Shown here: positions 1 through 8,155 of the stretch, one piece after another
Layout: each line of letters opens with the position of its first letter
Numbering within the stretch: the first letter of the stretch is position 1
Source: Actinomycetes bacterium
GTDB lineage: Bacteria > Actinomycetota > Acidimicrobiia > IMCC26256 > JANYLB01
Assembly (NCBI GenBank): GCA_025363815.1
Contig: JANYLB010000002.1
Location: 33,149 to 97,148 of the forward strand
DNA: 64,000 bases
Direction of reading: 5' to 3'
Program-made: the position numbers and the translations under genes
The notes under the pieces: generated by a model
Databases searched by the model: none
Told to the model about the DNA's origin: nothing
What the model saw: the letters and a program-made list of their open reading frames with translations, nothing else

Positions 1-145
1 CGGCCGAGTGGAAGGTCGATCCGCTGGTGATCTCGGCCCGCTCGACGAGCAGCACGTCGGTGCAGCCGGCTTCGCCAAGATGCCACGCGATGCTCGCACC
101 GGCCACTCCGCCGCCGATGATCACCACCTGGGCCTGATCCTTCAC
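1..145 (-). CDS. FAD-dependent oxidoreductase (dimethylglycine/sarcosine dehydrogenase-like), N-terminal part
   Basis: Only the first 48 codons are inside the window; the gene runs off the left edge. The translation has a dinucleotide-binding beta-alpha-beta fold start, VVIIGGGVAGASIAWHL, then an acidic strand end (LLVERAE) and SGSTFHSA, typical of the DAO superfamily branch holding sarcosine and dimethylglycine dehydrogenases. These flavoenzymes oxidatively demethylate N-methyl amines. The GTG start overlaps the stop of the kinase upstream as GTGA, so the two are probably translationally coupled in an operon with the permease at 1107-2792. The substrate cannot be fixed from this fragment. 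Confidence 0.8.
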   Translation of the reverse strand, partial: MKDQAQVVIIGGGVAGASIAWHLGEAGCTDVLLVERAEITSGSTFHSA

Positions 146-1110
146 ACGAATCCTTCCGGTTCGGCCGCAGCTGCGAGGAGCGCACGGTATCCCGGCGCGT
201 GGGCGCGTCTGAGCACGCGGTCGAGGTGCTCCTGGGCGTAGCCGACGTAGTCGAAGATCAGCGTGCTGATTCCTTGCTGCACTACCGCCCACATTCCTTC
301 GCGCGCGTCGCTAACGAGCTTCATGAGCTCGAGGCGCGCGGCGCGTCGAGCGGTGACAGTGCCGAAGTAGGACCGGAGGAGATCGCCTTCTGCGTCGGGT
401 TCCAGGTCGTTGTTCGTCGCGAAGTTGCCGAGGTCGAAGTAGCGGTCGTTCATACCCGCGTACTCCCAGTCGAGTAGCCAGAGCCGACCGTCGCTCGCCT
501 CGAGAAAGTTGGCTCCGAGGAGGTCGTTGTGACACGGCACCCGCGGCTCCGGCGTGACGGCGAACGCACGCGCTATCTCGTGCACGATCGCTTCGATCTC
601 GGGGTAGGCGGCGGGAGCAGCTACTCCGCGCGAGGCGGCGGCTGCCCGGTGACGATCGGGGATGAGGAAGGCATCGAACTCGCCGGCAAGCGGGCCGGAG
701 CCGTGAAACTGCGCCAGCATCGCGGCGATGCGCCCGAGGGTGGCCGGCTCGCCGATCTGGCGGTCGATGAGGGGTTCGCCGACGACGAACCGGGTCACCA
801 GGAATCCCTCGGGTTCGATGAAGGCGACGACCTCGGGGGCGAGCCCCAACGAGGCCGCTCGCTCGTTCGCCTCGCGCTCAAACGTCCGGTTGATCTCGAG
901 CAGATGGGTGTCTTTGCCTGCGAGCCGGAGTACGAACCGCTCTCCGTCGACCTCGATCACGGAGTTGCGGTTGGTGATGCCTCCTTCGAGCGTCGCGACG
1001 ACGCGGGCCCGGCCGGCCCAACCCGGTACCCGTTGCGCGACCGCAGCCGGATCTGGCGCGTCCGGATGCTCTTCGTCCGAACTTGCCTCGCCGGCCTCTG
1101 CGCGCCTTAC
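142..1110 (-). CDS. choline/ethanolamine kinase-like phosphotransferase (possible GTA start)
   Basis: The translation has the GGITNRN nucleotide loop near the N-terminus, the catalytic Brenner loop HNDLLGAN and the magnesium-binding DWEYAG followed by FDLGNF, all typical of the choline-kinase/APH fold. It probably phosphorylates a small amino-alcohol. The frame is open far upstream, but there is no ATG, GTG or TTG between the permease stop and the conserved domain. The coordinate used takes the GTA that overlaps the permease TAA stop as GTAA, mirroring the GTGA overlap at the other end of this gene. About 322 residues fits the family. Alternatives are a frameshifted permease-kinase fusion or a sequence error. 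Family call firm, start uncertain. Confidence 0.8.
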   Translation of the reverse strand, partial: VRRAEAGEASSDEEHPDAPDPAAVAQRVPGWAGRARVVATLEGGITNRNSVIEVDGERFVLRLAGKDTHLLEINRTFEREANERAASLGLAPEVVAFIEPEGFLVTRFVVGEPLIDRQIGEPATLGRIAAMLAQFHGSGPLAGEFDAFLIPDRHRAAAASRGVAAPAAYPEIEAIVHEIARAFAVTPEPRVPCHNDLLGANFLEASDGRLWLLDWEYAGMNDRYFDLGNFATNNDLEPDAEGDLLRSYFGTVTARRAARLELMKLVSDAREGMWAVVQQGISTLIFDYVGYAQEHLDRVLRRAHAPGYRALLAAAAEPEGFV

Positions 1111-2792
1111 GACGGGTCCCCGCCGCGGGTCCGTTCGTCGAGCTCGGTGTCGAGGCGCTCTTCCATGCGCTTGAACTCCTCGGGGCTCTTGCCGGCATGG
1201 ACGGCAGCGAGCTCGCGCTCGATCGCGAGCAGCTCTTCCTTCGAGCCCTGGACCTGAGGTCCCTTGAACCAGTTGCGGGCCGAGGCCAGCCACCAGATCC
1301 CGATCACGACAAAAATCACCAGCATCAACGGACCCGACCAGTTGAAGTTGTTGAGGCCGACGTTGACGCCCCCGACGTAGTCGCCGGGGAGTGCCGGATA
1401 GAACTGGGGCAGGAAGAAGATGATGCAGATGAAGGCGACCCAGACGAACGCGGTCCAGCCGATGAGCTTGCTCCACCGCCCCAGGTTCCACGGCCCCGGT
1501 TGGAACGTCCGGCTCCGCAGTCGGAGAAACACCGGGATGATGTACGCGACGTAGAGACCCACCGTACCGACTGACACGATGGCGAAGAACGCGACGGAGT
1601 AGCCGGCGTTCTGGTACAGCGAAGGGAGCCCGAGCAGGAAGGCCAGTCCGACCGCGAGCCAGACGGAGTTGGTTGGTGTGCGAGTCCGCGGGTTGATGCG
1701 GTGCCAGATGCGGTGGCCCGGCACCGCGCCGTCGCGAGAGAACGCGTAGATCATTCGCGAGTTCGCGGTGACCGACGCCATGCCGCAGAAGAGCTGCGCC
1801 ACGATCGAGATCAGGATCAAGGCCTTGCCTCCGGCGGGGCCGATAGCGTCGATGAAGAGCTGAAAGCCCATCGTGAGGGCAGGCACGGTGCCGGCAAGCT
1901 TGGTGTAGCCGCCCGGCTGGATCGCGTAGAGCATCGCCAGGTTCAGGATTAGGCCGGCGATCGCAGAGACGTAGATCGCCCGGACGATCGCCTTCGAGCC
2001 CGACACATTCGCTTCTTTGGTTTCCTCGGTTAGATGCGCAGAGGCGTCGAACCCGGTGATCGTGTACTGCGCGATGAGTATGCCGATGAAGAACACGTAG
2101 ATGCCGACGTAGGGGAAATCCCAGCCGGTCAGGTTCTCCGACTTGAAGATGAAGTCGGGCGACTGGTGCGAGTCGGGGAGGAAGACGAGTGCCGCGAGGA
2201 TGAGTGCGACGCCGGTGAGGTGCCACCACACGCTTATGTCGTTGAGGAGCGCGACGATCCGGATCCCAAAGGTGTTGAGCAGCCCGTGGAGGATCAGGAC
2301 GAGCGCGTAGGTGAAGAGGATCCAGCGGGCCGTCAGCAGGTTCGAGTTGATGTACGACGTGATGAGGAAGTTGATGACGGTAGCGAGCCCGAAATCGATG
2401 CTCGCGGTTATCGCGACCTGGCCGACGAGGTTGAACCAACCGGTGAACCAGCTCCACGCAGCCTTGTTTCGGTTCGCGAGCTTCGCCGACCAGTAGTAGA
2501 GCCCACCCGCGGTCGGGTACGCCGAGCAGATCTCGGCCATCGCCATCCCGACGAGCAACGTGAAGAACCCGACGATGATCCACGAGAACGTCGCGGCGCG
2601 CGGGCCCCCGGCGAATACCGGGAGATAAAAAGTGGTGATCCCACCGGTGAGGATCGAGATGATCGTGAAGCTCACCGCGAAGTTGGAGAACCATCCCATC
2701 CTGCGGTTGAGCTCTTGCGCGTACCCGAGCTCGTGGAGCTCGTCGCGATCGCGATCAGCTATCGCCGATGCCGAAGTGTCCTGGGTCGCCAT
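1107..2792 (-). CDS. APC-family amino acid/amine permease
   Basis: This 561-residue integral membrane protein has roughly twelve hydrophobic segments. The first contains FAVSFTIISILTGGITTFY, the usual TM1 of amino acid/polyamine/organocation (APC) transporters of the GABA or amine permease branch. The C-terminal tail after the last helix is charged. The ATG at 2792 is chosen because GGGAGGGG lies just upstream; an in-frame TTG seven codons earlier is less likely. It is the first gene of an operon with a choline-kinase-like protein and an N-methyl-amine-type flavoprotein. Together they suggest uptake and breakdown of a choline- or betaine-like amine, which is inference from context. Confidence 0.88.
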   Translation of the reverse strand: MATQDTSASAIADRDRDELHELGYAQELNRRMGWFSNFAVSFTIISILTGGITTFYLPVFAGGPRAATFSWIIVGFFTLLVGMAMAEICSAYPTAGGLYYWSAKLANRNKAAWSWFTGWFNLVGQVAITASIDFGLATVINFLITSYINSNLLTARWILFTYALVLILHGLLNTFGIRIVALLNDISVWWHLTGVALILAALVFLPDSHQSPDFIFKSENLTGWDFPYVGIYVFFIGILIAQYTITGFDASAHLTEETKEANVSGSKAIVRAIYVSAIAGLILNLAMLYAIQPGGYTKLAGTVPALTMGFQLFIDAIGPAGGKALILISIVAQLFCGMASVTANSRMIYAFSRDGAVPGHRIWHRINPRTRTPTNSVWLAVGLAFLLGLPSLYQNAGYSVAFFAIVSVGTVGLYVAYIIPVFLRLRSRTFQPGPWNLGRWSKLIGWTAFVWVAFICIIFFLPQFYPALPGDYVGGVNVGLNNFNWSGPLMLVIFVVIGIWWLASARNWFKGPQVQGSKEELLAIERELAAVHAGKSPEEFKRMEERLDTELDERTRGGDPS

Positions 2793-2916
2793 GCGAACCC
2801 CTCCCGCCGTCAACGCACCCTTACCCGCCGGGTTGATCTACCACGGGTTTCGCAGCTTGACCAGTGTTTTCGCGCGCATTCCGCGTGTTGCCACGCACCG
2901 CGCGCAACATTGGTCG

Positions 2917-3693
2917 CTATTCGGGGGTCACGTACGCCGCGGTGATGCCGCCGTCGACCACTAGCGAAGATCCAGTCATGAACGACGCATCGTCGGACGC
3001 GAGGAACAGCGCGGCTTTGGCCAGCTCCTCGGCTCGCCCGAGCCGCCCCATCGGTATGTGCACGAGGCGGCGCTGGCGCCGCTCTGGATCCGACATGAGC
3101 TCGGCGAGCAACTCGGTCTCGATGGGGCCGGGGCACAGCGAGTTGGCCCTGATGCCTTTGCGCGCGTATTCGACGGCGATCTCGCGCGTCATGGAGAGCA
3201 CTCCACCCTTGCTCGCGGTGTACGCGATCTGCGCGGTAGCGGCACCGACGAGCGCGACGAACGACGCGACGTTGATGATCGACCCGCCGCCTGAATCGAG
3301 CATTGCCGGGATGCCGTACTTGCACCCGAGCCACACTCCCTTGAGGTTCACGTCGATGACCGTGTCCCATGTCGGCTCGGGGGTATCGGTGGTGCCGCCG
3401 TCGTCGGCAGGAAAGATGCCGGCGTTGTTGTAGAGCACATGCAGTGCTCCGAACGACTCCATCGTCGCCGCGACCATTGCTGCCACCTGGGTGGCGTCGG
3501 ACACGTCTACGGGAACGAACACCGCGGTCCCGCCCGCGGCCTCTATTGCCGCGACCGCTTCCTCGCCGTCGTTGCGCACGCGGTCCGCCACCGCGACCAA
3601 CGCGCCTTCAGCCGCGAACAGCTCCGCGGCCACCCGCCCCATTCCCTTGCCTGCGCCCGTGATGAGCGCCACCTTGCCGTCGAGTCGTCCCAC
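2917..3693 (-). CDS. short-chain dehydrogenase/reductase
   Basis: Classical SDR of 258 residues: cofactor motif TGAGKGMG (12-19), NNAG (89-92) and catalytic Ser144-Tyr158-Lys162 (YTASK). The C-terminal FMTGSSLVVDGG is the standard SDR ending. Such enzymes interconvert alcohols and ketones with NAD(P). The GTG start is preceded by AGGAGA. It is transcribed divergently from the LLM oxidoreductase at 3760 with a 66-base spacer in which I see no obvious operator. The substrate is not deducible; the surrounding lipid-catabolic genes suggest a hydroxyacyl or terpenoid alcohol. Confidence 0.9.
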   Translation of the reverse strand: MGRLDGKVALITGAGKGMGRVAAELFAAEGALVAVADRVRNDGEEAVAAIEAAGGTAVFVPVDVSDATQVAAMVAATMESFGALHVLYNNAGIFPADDGGTTDTPEPTWDTVIDVNLKGVWLGCKYGIPAMLDSGGGSIINVASFVALVGAATAQIAYTASKGGVLSMTREIAVEYARKGIRANSLCPGPIETELLAELMSDPERRQRRLVHIPMGRLGRAEELAKAALFLASDDASFMTGSSLVVDGGITAAYVTPE

Positions 3694-3759
3694 TGATCTC
3701 TCCTGTTAGTTTCGGGTGAACTTAGAGGAGCCGCAGCGGAGTCGACCAGAGGAGCCTGC

Positions 3760-4650
3760 GTGAAGGTCTCGGTCACGGTGTCAGGCATGAGCCGACTCTT
3801 TGGCAATGATCTCGCCGCCGTTGTCGATGTGGCCCGAGTGGCCGACGATGCTGGTATCGACCAGATCGTGATGCCCGACCATCTCGCCATGGGGACCCGC
3901 ACCGACCGCTATCCGTTCGGGAAGTTCCCGTACCCCCCCGAAGAACCCTGGCTCGAACCGCTGAGCGTGCTCGCGGCGATGTCGTCGGCGACCCGCCGGG
4001 TGCGGCTGGCGACCGGTGTGTTGATCGGCCCGCTTCGGACCGCGCTCAGTGTCGCCCGTACCGTGGCCACGATCGACGTGCTTTCCCGAGGCCGGTTCGA
4101 CCTCGGAATCGGTACCGGTTGGCAGCGCGAGGAGTTCACCGATCGCGACCTGCCGTTCCAGGGTCGTGCCGCGAGGATGGACGACATGGTTCGCGCGTGC
4201 AGGGTGCTGTGGGAGCAAGAGCCGCCGGTTTCCTTCTCCTCCGACAGCGTCGAGTTCTCTGAGCTCTGGTGCGAGCCGCGCCCGGTTCAGCGACGTCTCC
4301 CCATCTGGTACGGCGGCGGTGCAACCGACGCCACGGCCGCCCGGATCGTGGAACTCGGCGATGGTTGGCTGCCGCTGGGTGTCTCCGACGACGACATCGC
4401 TCGATTCGTCGACCGGTTGCGAGCCGAATACGTGGAGCGCGGACGTGACCCTGCGACCCTTGGCGTGCGGATGACGATCCGGGTCATGACCAACCCGGCC
4501 GGGCGCGCCGACATAGGAGCGACGCTGGCTCCGATCCCGCGACTCGAGCGGCTCGGGGTCACCGGAATCTCGGTCTCACTAGGTCGGTTCATTCGGACGC
4601 GCGCCGACGTCGGTTCTTTCCTGCGTGACCTCGCCATGGCCCGGGCATAG
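3760..4650 (+). CDS. LLM-class F420-dependent oxidoreductase
   Basis: A 296-residue TIM-barrel protein of the luciferase-like monooxygenase superfamily. Visible family marks are VVDVARVADDAGIDQIVMPDH near residue 25, LATGVLIGPLRTALSVARTVATID, SRGRFDLGIGTGWQREEF and IWYGGGATDATAARIVELGDGW near 185. Members in actinobacteria mostly use coenzyme F420 for hydride transfer or redox decoration of ketones and lipids. The GTG start has GAGGAG upstream. The cupin gene follows after only nine bases, so they are likely cotranscribed. The substrate is unknown. Confidence 0.9.
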   Translation: MKVSVTVSGMSRLFGNDLAAVVDVARVADDAGIDQIVMPDHLAMGTRTDRYPFGKFPYPPEEPWLEPLSVLAAMSSATRRVRLATGVLIGPLRTALSVARTVATIDVLSRGRFDLGIGTGWQREEFTDRDLPFQGRAARMDDMVRACRVLWEQEPPVSFSSDSVEFSELWCEPRPVQRRLPIWYGGGATDATAARIVELGDGWLPLGVSDDDIARFVDRLRAEYVERGRDPATLGVRMTIRVMTNPAGRADIGATLAPIPRLERLGVTGISVSLGRFIRTRADVGSFLRDLAMARA

Positions 4651-4659
4651 CCTGGACCC

Positions 4660-5124
4660 GTGACCGCAGTTGAGATCCCCCGTGCCCTTCACCGTGGCGA
4701 ATCCGACCTCCCGTTCGTCGCGCTCGGTGACGGGACCCATCTTCAGCTTCTCCAGGTAGATGTCGAAGCCGGCCTGTGGGTGATCCGCACGAAGTTCGAG
4801 CCGGGGGTGACTGTACAAACGCACCGCCACACCGGGGAGGTCTTCGCGTTCACACTCGCAGGGAGCTGGAAGTACCTCGAGTACCCCGAGATCAACCGAG
4901 CCGGTTCGTACCTCTATGAGCCGGCCGGTTCGGTCCACACGCTCACCGTTCCCGATGACCAGATCGAGCTCACCGACGTGTGGTTCGCGATCTACGGCGC
5001 CAACCTCAACCTCGACGCGGATGGCAATGTCGAGTCGGTCATCGACGCCGGATTCGTGCGCGACACCTACTTCGCGTTGTGTGGAGCAGAGGGCCTCGGG
5101 CATCCCGACGTGATCGGCGCATAG
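4660..5124 (+). CDS. cupin protein, 2,4'-dihydroxyacetophenone dioxygenase-like
   Basis: A 154-residue single-domain cupin. The first metal motif is visible as THRHTGEVFAFTLAGSW (about 55-71) and the second as YLYEPAGSVHTL (about 86-97). The spacing and the aromatic-rich YLEYPEINRAGSYLYEP segment resemble ChrR-like cupins annotated as dihydroxyacetophenone dioxygenase. That family cleaves a C-C bond with non-haem iron, but many relatives are uncharacterised, so the reaction is only a suggestion. It starts with GTG directly after the LLM oxidoreductase and precedes lysS, which has its own start region. Confidence 0.75.
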   Translation: MTAVEIPRALHRGESDLPFVALGDGTHLQLLQVDVEAGLWVIRTKFEPGVTVQTHRHTGEVFAFTLAGSWKYLEYPEINRAGSYLYEPAGSVHTLTVPDDQIELTDVWFAIYGANLNLDADGNVESVIDAGFVRDTYFALCGAEGLGHPDVIGA

Positions 5125-5171
5125 AGGAACTCGCCGGAGTCTTCCGAAGGGGGGCGCTAGTCTCGCCCGCC

Positions 5172-6788
5172 ATGGACGACGCCAGCGACGCGCCCGCGAC
5201 GGACGGAGGCGCGGGCGCGGCGGGTGGCTCCGAGCCGACGCCCGAAGAAGAGGCCGCGGCGGCCGAAGACTTCATTGCCGAGCAGCGCCATCTCCGCCTC
5301 GGAAAGCTCGACGCGATGCGCGCGGCCGGAGTTGACCCGTACCCCGTACGGTTCGAGCGCACGACCACAGCCGGCGCGATCCAAGCCGCCCACGGCGATC
5401 TCCAGCCCGGAACCGAGATCGACGAGAAGGTCTCGATCGCCGGTCGCCTGATGCTGATGCGCAGGCAGGGCAAGCTCAGCTTCGCCACGCTCGTGGACCG
5501 GGACGGCCCGATCCAGTTGTTCGTCAGCACCGCGGTGATCGGCGAGGTGGCCCACCACGACTTCGATGATCTCGACCGGGGTGACTGGATCGGGGTCGAA
5601 GGCACGATCATGACGACCCGTCGGGGTGAGCTCTCGGTGAAGGTCGCGGGCTTCACCCTCCTATCCAAGACCATCCGTCCGCTGCCCGAGAAGTGGCACG
5701 GCCTCACCGACACCGACACCCGGTACCGCCAGCGTTACGTCGACCTGGTGATGAACGAGAACGCCCGGCGGATCGCGCGGATCCGCATCCAGACGATCTC
5801 GCGAGTTCGCCACTACCTCGAGGGACAGGGCTTCTCCGAGGTCGAGGGACCAGTGCTGCAGAGCACCCAGGGGGGTGCCACGGCCCGGCCGTTCGTCACG
5901 CATCACAACGCGCTCGGCAACGACCTGTATCTGCGGATCGCGCTCGAGTTGCACCTGAAACGGCTCATCGTCGGCGGCCTCGACCGGGTTTTCGAGATCG
6001 GACGGGTGTTTCGCAACGAGGGAGTCGACACCACGCACAACCCCGAGTTCACGATGCTCGAGGTGTACCAAGCGTTCGGTGACTACAACGACATGATGGA
6101 CCTCACCGAGGGGATCATTGCCGACGCCGCGCGCGACGTTCTGCCCGACATGAAGGTCACCTACGGCGGCGTCGAGCTGAACCTCGCCCCGCCGTACCGG
6201 CGCGCGACCATGGTGGCGCTCATCGAGGAAGAGCTCGGCGTTGACATCAACCCCGCAATGCCCGTAGAAGCGGCCCGCAAGGTGCTCGACGGGCTCGGAG
6301 TCGCGTACCGGGCCGACTGGGGGAGCGGAAGGCTCACGAACGCCGTCTACGACGAGCTCCTGCAGCACAAGATCGTGCAACCGACATTCGTGCTCGACCA
6401 CCCGCGTGAGGTGTCGCCGCTCGCTCGACCGCACCGCGACGACCCGACCCTCACGGAGCGCTTCGAGTTGGTGATCTCGGGCCACGAGCTGGCTAACGCG
6501 TACAGCGAGCTCAACGATCCGGTTGACCAGCTCCAGCGTTTCGAAGACGAAGCCGCGGCCAAGGCCCACGGCGACGCCGAAGCCGGCGACGTCGACCTCG
6601 ATTACGTGCGGGCGCTCGAATACGGGATGCCGCCGACCGGTGGCATGGGTATGGGCATGGACCGCCTCGTCATGTTGCTGACCGGAACCCCGAGCATCCG
6701 CGAGGTGATCCTCTTCCCGACGCTGCGCCCCGAGCCCGGTATGGGTGGGCTCACCGAGTCCACCCCGGGCCCGCGCGGAGATCTGTGA
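5172..6788 (+). CDS. lysS: lysyl-tRNA synthetase, class II
   Basis: A 538-residue class II aminoacyl-tRNA synthetase that charges tRNA-Lys in the cytoplasm. The N-terminal OB fold includes GRLMLMRRQGKLSF. Motif 1 lies around GFSEVEGPVLQ, motif 2 is FEIGRVFRNEGVDTTHNPEF, and motif 3 is GGMGMGMDRLVMLLTG close to the C-terminus. The ATG at 5172 is chosen because residues just downstream match the family start; the acidic Glu/Ala-rich N-terminus is an actinobacterial extension. It is a housekeeping gene set among catabolic genes. Its stop lies nine bases from the convergent lipoprotein gene. Confidence 0.97.
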   Translation: MDDASDAPATDGGAGAAGGSEPTPEEEAAAAEDFIAEQRHLRLGKLDAMRAAGVDPYPVRFERTTTAGAIQAAHGDLQPGTEIDEKVSIAGRLMLMRRQGKLSFATLVDRDGPIQLFVSTAVIGEVAHHDFDDLDRGDWIGVEGTIMTTRRGELSVKVAGFTLLSKTIRPLPEKWHGLTDTDTRYRQRYVDLVMNENARRIARIRIQTISRVRHYLEGQGFSEVEGPVLQSTQGGATARPFVTHHNALGNDLYLRIALELHLKRLIVGGLDRVFEIGRVFRNEGVDTTHNPEFTMLEVYQAFGDYNDMMDLTEGIIADAARDVLPDMKVTYGGVELNLAPPYRRATMVALIEEELGVDINPAMPVEAARKVLDGLGVAYRADWGSGRLTNAVYDELLQHKIVQPTFVLDHPREVSPLARPHRDDPTLTERFELVISGHELANAYSELNDPVDQLQRFEDEAAAKAHGDAEAGDVDLDYVRALEYGMPPTGGMGMGMDRLVMLLTGTPSIREVILFPTLRPEPGMGGLTESTPGPRGDL

Positions 6789-6797
6789 CCCGCTACG

Positions 6798-7850
6798 TCA
6801 GCAGGCCCGCGATGAGAGCGGAGCGATCGGCAGCCAGTACCGACCGAGCGCCTCGACCGTCTGGCTGGTCGCAAAGGTGTTCACCGGCGGGAAGGCATCG
6901 TTCGCGCTGGTGATGTGCCCGTTCGCCGCCTGCTGGCTCCGCAGCCACGCGAGCGGGTTGGCGTACGGGACCCCCGAAATGATCGGCGCGACGGTGTTGC
7001 GCCAGCACACGGTGTTCACGTCGAACCCGGCCGCGCTGATCGCGAGGGCGGCGGACGCGGTCGAATTCGGGTCGTCGGAACCGAACGACTGCCACGCGCC
7101 GTCAGCCCGGTGGGTGGCGGCAAGGAAGATGAGGCCTTGAACGAGGTCGGGATCCGTCGGCGCGACCCGGGCCGCGACGAGCGCTTGGATGGCGAGCGCG
7201 GTGGTGTCGATGTCGACGTCTGCGCCGCTCGGGCTGCCGGTGTAGCTCCAGCCCCCATTCGCCTGCTGCGCGTTGCGGATGTAAGCGGTCGTCGCCGCCG
7301 ACGGCGCACTATTGAGCGCGGCCTTGGCAATGGCGCCGTAGAGCGTCGCGTTGAACAGGCCGTACGACCCGTTCGGGAGGAGGCCCGCGTCCAGCGTCGC
7401 GACGAGGTTCTTGGCGCCGTCGGCCTGGGGATCGAACGCCGTCGGCGAGAGACCGAGCGGCTGGGCGACGAGAACGATCAGCTTCGCAGCCTGGCCGGCA
7501 TCGATCGCGTTCGGGCCCGTGGCGTCGGCGAAGTTGTCGAGGGCATCAAGGGGGTTCTTGCCGTTCTTCAGGGTCGCGAGCACTGCATTGCGAGCGAGGG
7601 TCGGGTTCCATGTGGCGCTGATCTGTGCGCCGTTCGCGATGGCCTGCACCGCGTCGGGGGTCTCGAAGCCGGCGAACCCGGCCACCTCGAACCCGCCGTC
7701 GCTCTGTTGCTGGGTCTTCAGCCAGGTGACTGCCTTGGTTGTGGCCGTCTGCGACCCGACGTCGCCGTAGCCGGTGTAGCGACAAGCACCGAGTGTGACG
7801 ACGAGACAGAGCGTGATCACCAGGACGCGCGACGATCGCTGACTCAACAT
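6798..7850 (-). CDS. lipoprotein with prenyltransferase/transcobalamin-like alpha-alpha repeats, cobalamin-riboswitch controlled
   Basis: A 350-residue exported protein. The N-terminal signal peptide ends in lipobox LGAC (Cys at about 23), so it is probably anchored to the outer face of the membrane. The rest contains at least four toroid-type repeats with an L..QQ..(D/N)GG pattern, at about 44-80 (WLKTQQQSDGGF), 190-230 (NAQQANGGW), 235-270 (RADGAW) and 300-335 (WLRSQQAANG). This alpha6-alpha6 architecture occurs in squalene cyclases, prenyltransferases and the B12-binding domain of intrinsic factor and transcobalamin; no catalytic DXDD motif is apparent. Start ATG with GGAGG upstream. A cobalamin riboswitch precedes it, so a surface B12-binding role is the favoured inference. 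Confidence 0.85.
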   Translation of the reverse strand: MLSQRSSRVLVITLCLVVTLGACRYTGYGDVGSQTATTKAVTWLKTQQQSDGGFEVAGFAGFETPDAVQAIANGAQISATWNPTLARNAVLATLKNGKNPLDALDNFADATGPNAIDAGQAAKLIVLVAQPLGLSPTAFDPQADGAKNLVATLDAGLLPNGSYGLFNATLYGAIAKAALNSAPSAATTAYIRNAQQANGGWSYTGSPSGADVDIDTTALAIQALVAARVAPTDPDLVQGLIFLAATHRADGAWQSFGSDDPNSTASAALAISAAGFDVNTVCWRNTVAPIISGVPYANPLAWLRSQQAANGHITSANDAFPPVNTFATSQTVEALGRYWLPIAPLSSRAC

Positions 7851-7935
7851 GTTTTTCCTCCGTGAACCCCGGTTCTCGAGGGTTCGGTAGAAGCCGACGG
7901 TGCGGCACGGTGAGATCGTCGGGTGGGCCCGACGG

Positions 7936-8066
7936 AGCGAGGTGGGTGATCTGGCTCACGCGTCGCCCCCTGGTCGTGTGAGCAGGCGGAGAACACGTTC
8001 ACAGTTGCGGGTCAGCGCCGGACTTGCACCGGTCTTCCCCCGTCCTCGAACGAAGCTGAATGTAGC
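7936..8066 (-). promoter_or_regulatory. cobalamin (B12) riboswitch
   Basis: Read on the minus strand, the region carries the family's invariant core: GGGAAGACCGGTGCAAGTCC followed by GGCGCTGACCCGCAACTGTG (8039 down to about 8000), then downstream GAGCCAGATCACCCACC (7957 down to 7941), the counterpart of the GCCAGG-ACC box. The CCGG/CCGG hairpin and the CGTTC/GAACG closing pair are present. The P5-P6 region is short, as in compact cobalamin riboswitches. It lies 86 bases upstream of the lipoprotein start and points only at that gene. Between them are a CGTCGGG/CCCGACG hairpin (7917-7934) and a GAACCC/GGGTTC hairpin (7865-7886) next to the GGAGG ribosome site, a plausible expression platform. 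Confidence 0.92.
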
Positions 8067-8155
8067 AGGTCCAGTTCGTGAGCCTCCGGGATGGTTCCGG
8101 CGCGCCTGCACCGACCCGACACCGGAACAGGTCACGGCGTGTGTCAACGTGGGGC

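Noticed and set aside
142..2694. An 850-codon open frame on the minus strand covering permease and kinase
   Set aside because: Only its last ~320 codons resemble a protein; the rest is an out-of-frame shadow of the permease, as expected in GC-rich DNA.
7917..7934. CGTCGGG/CCCGACG hairpin as an intrinsic terminator of the riboswitch
   Set aside because: No U-tract follows on the minus strand; it may still be part of the expression platform.
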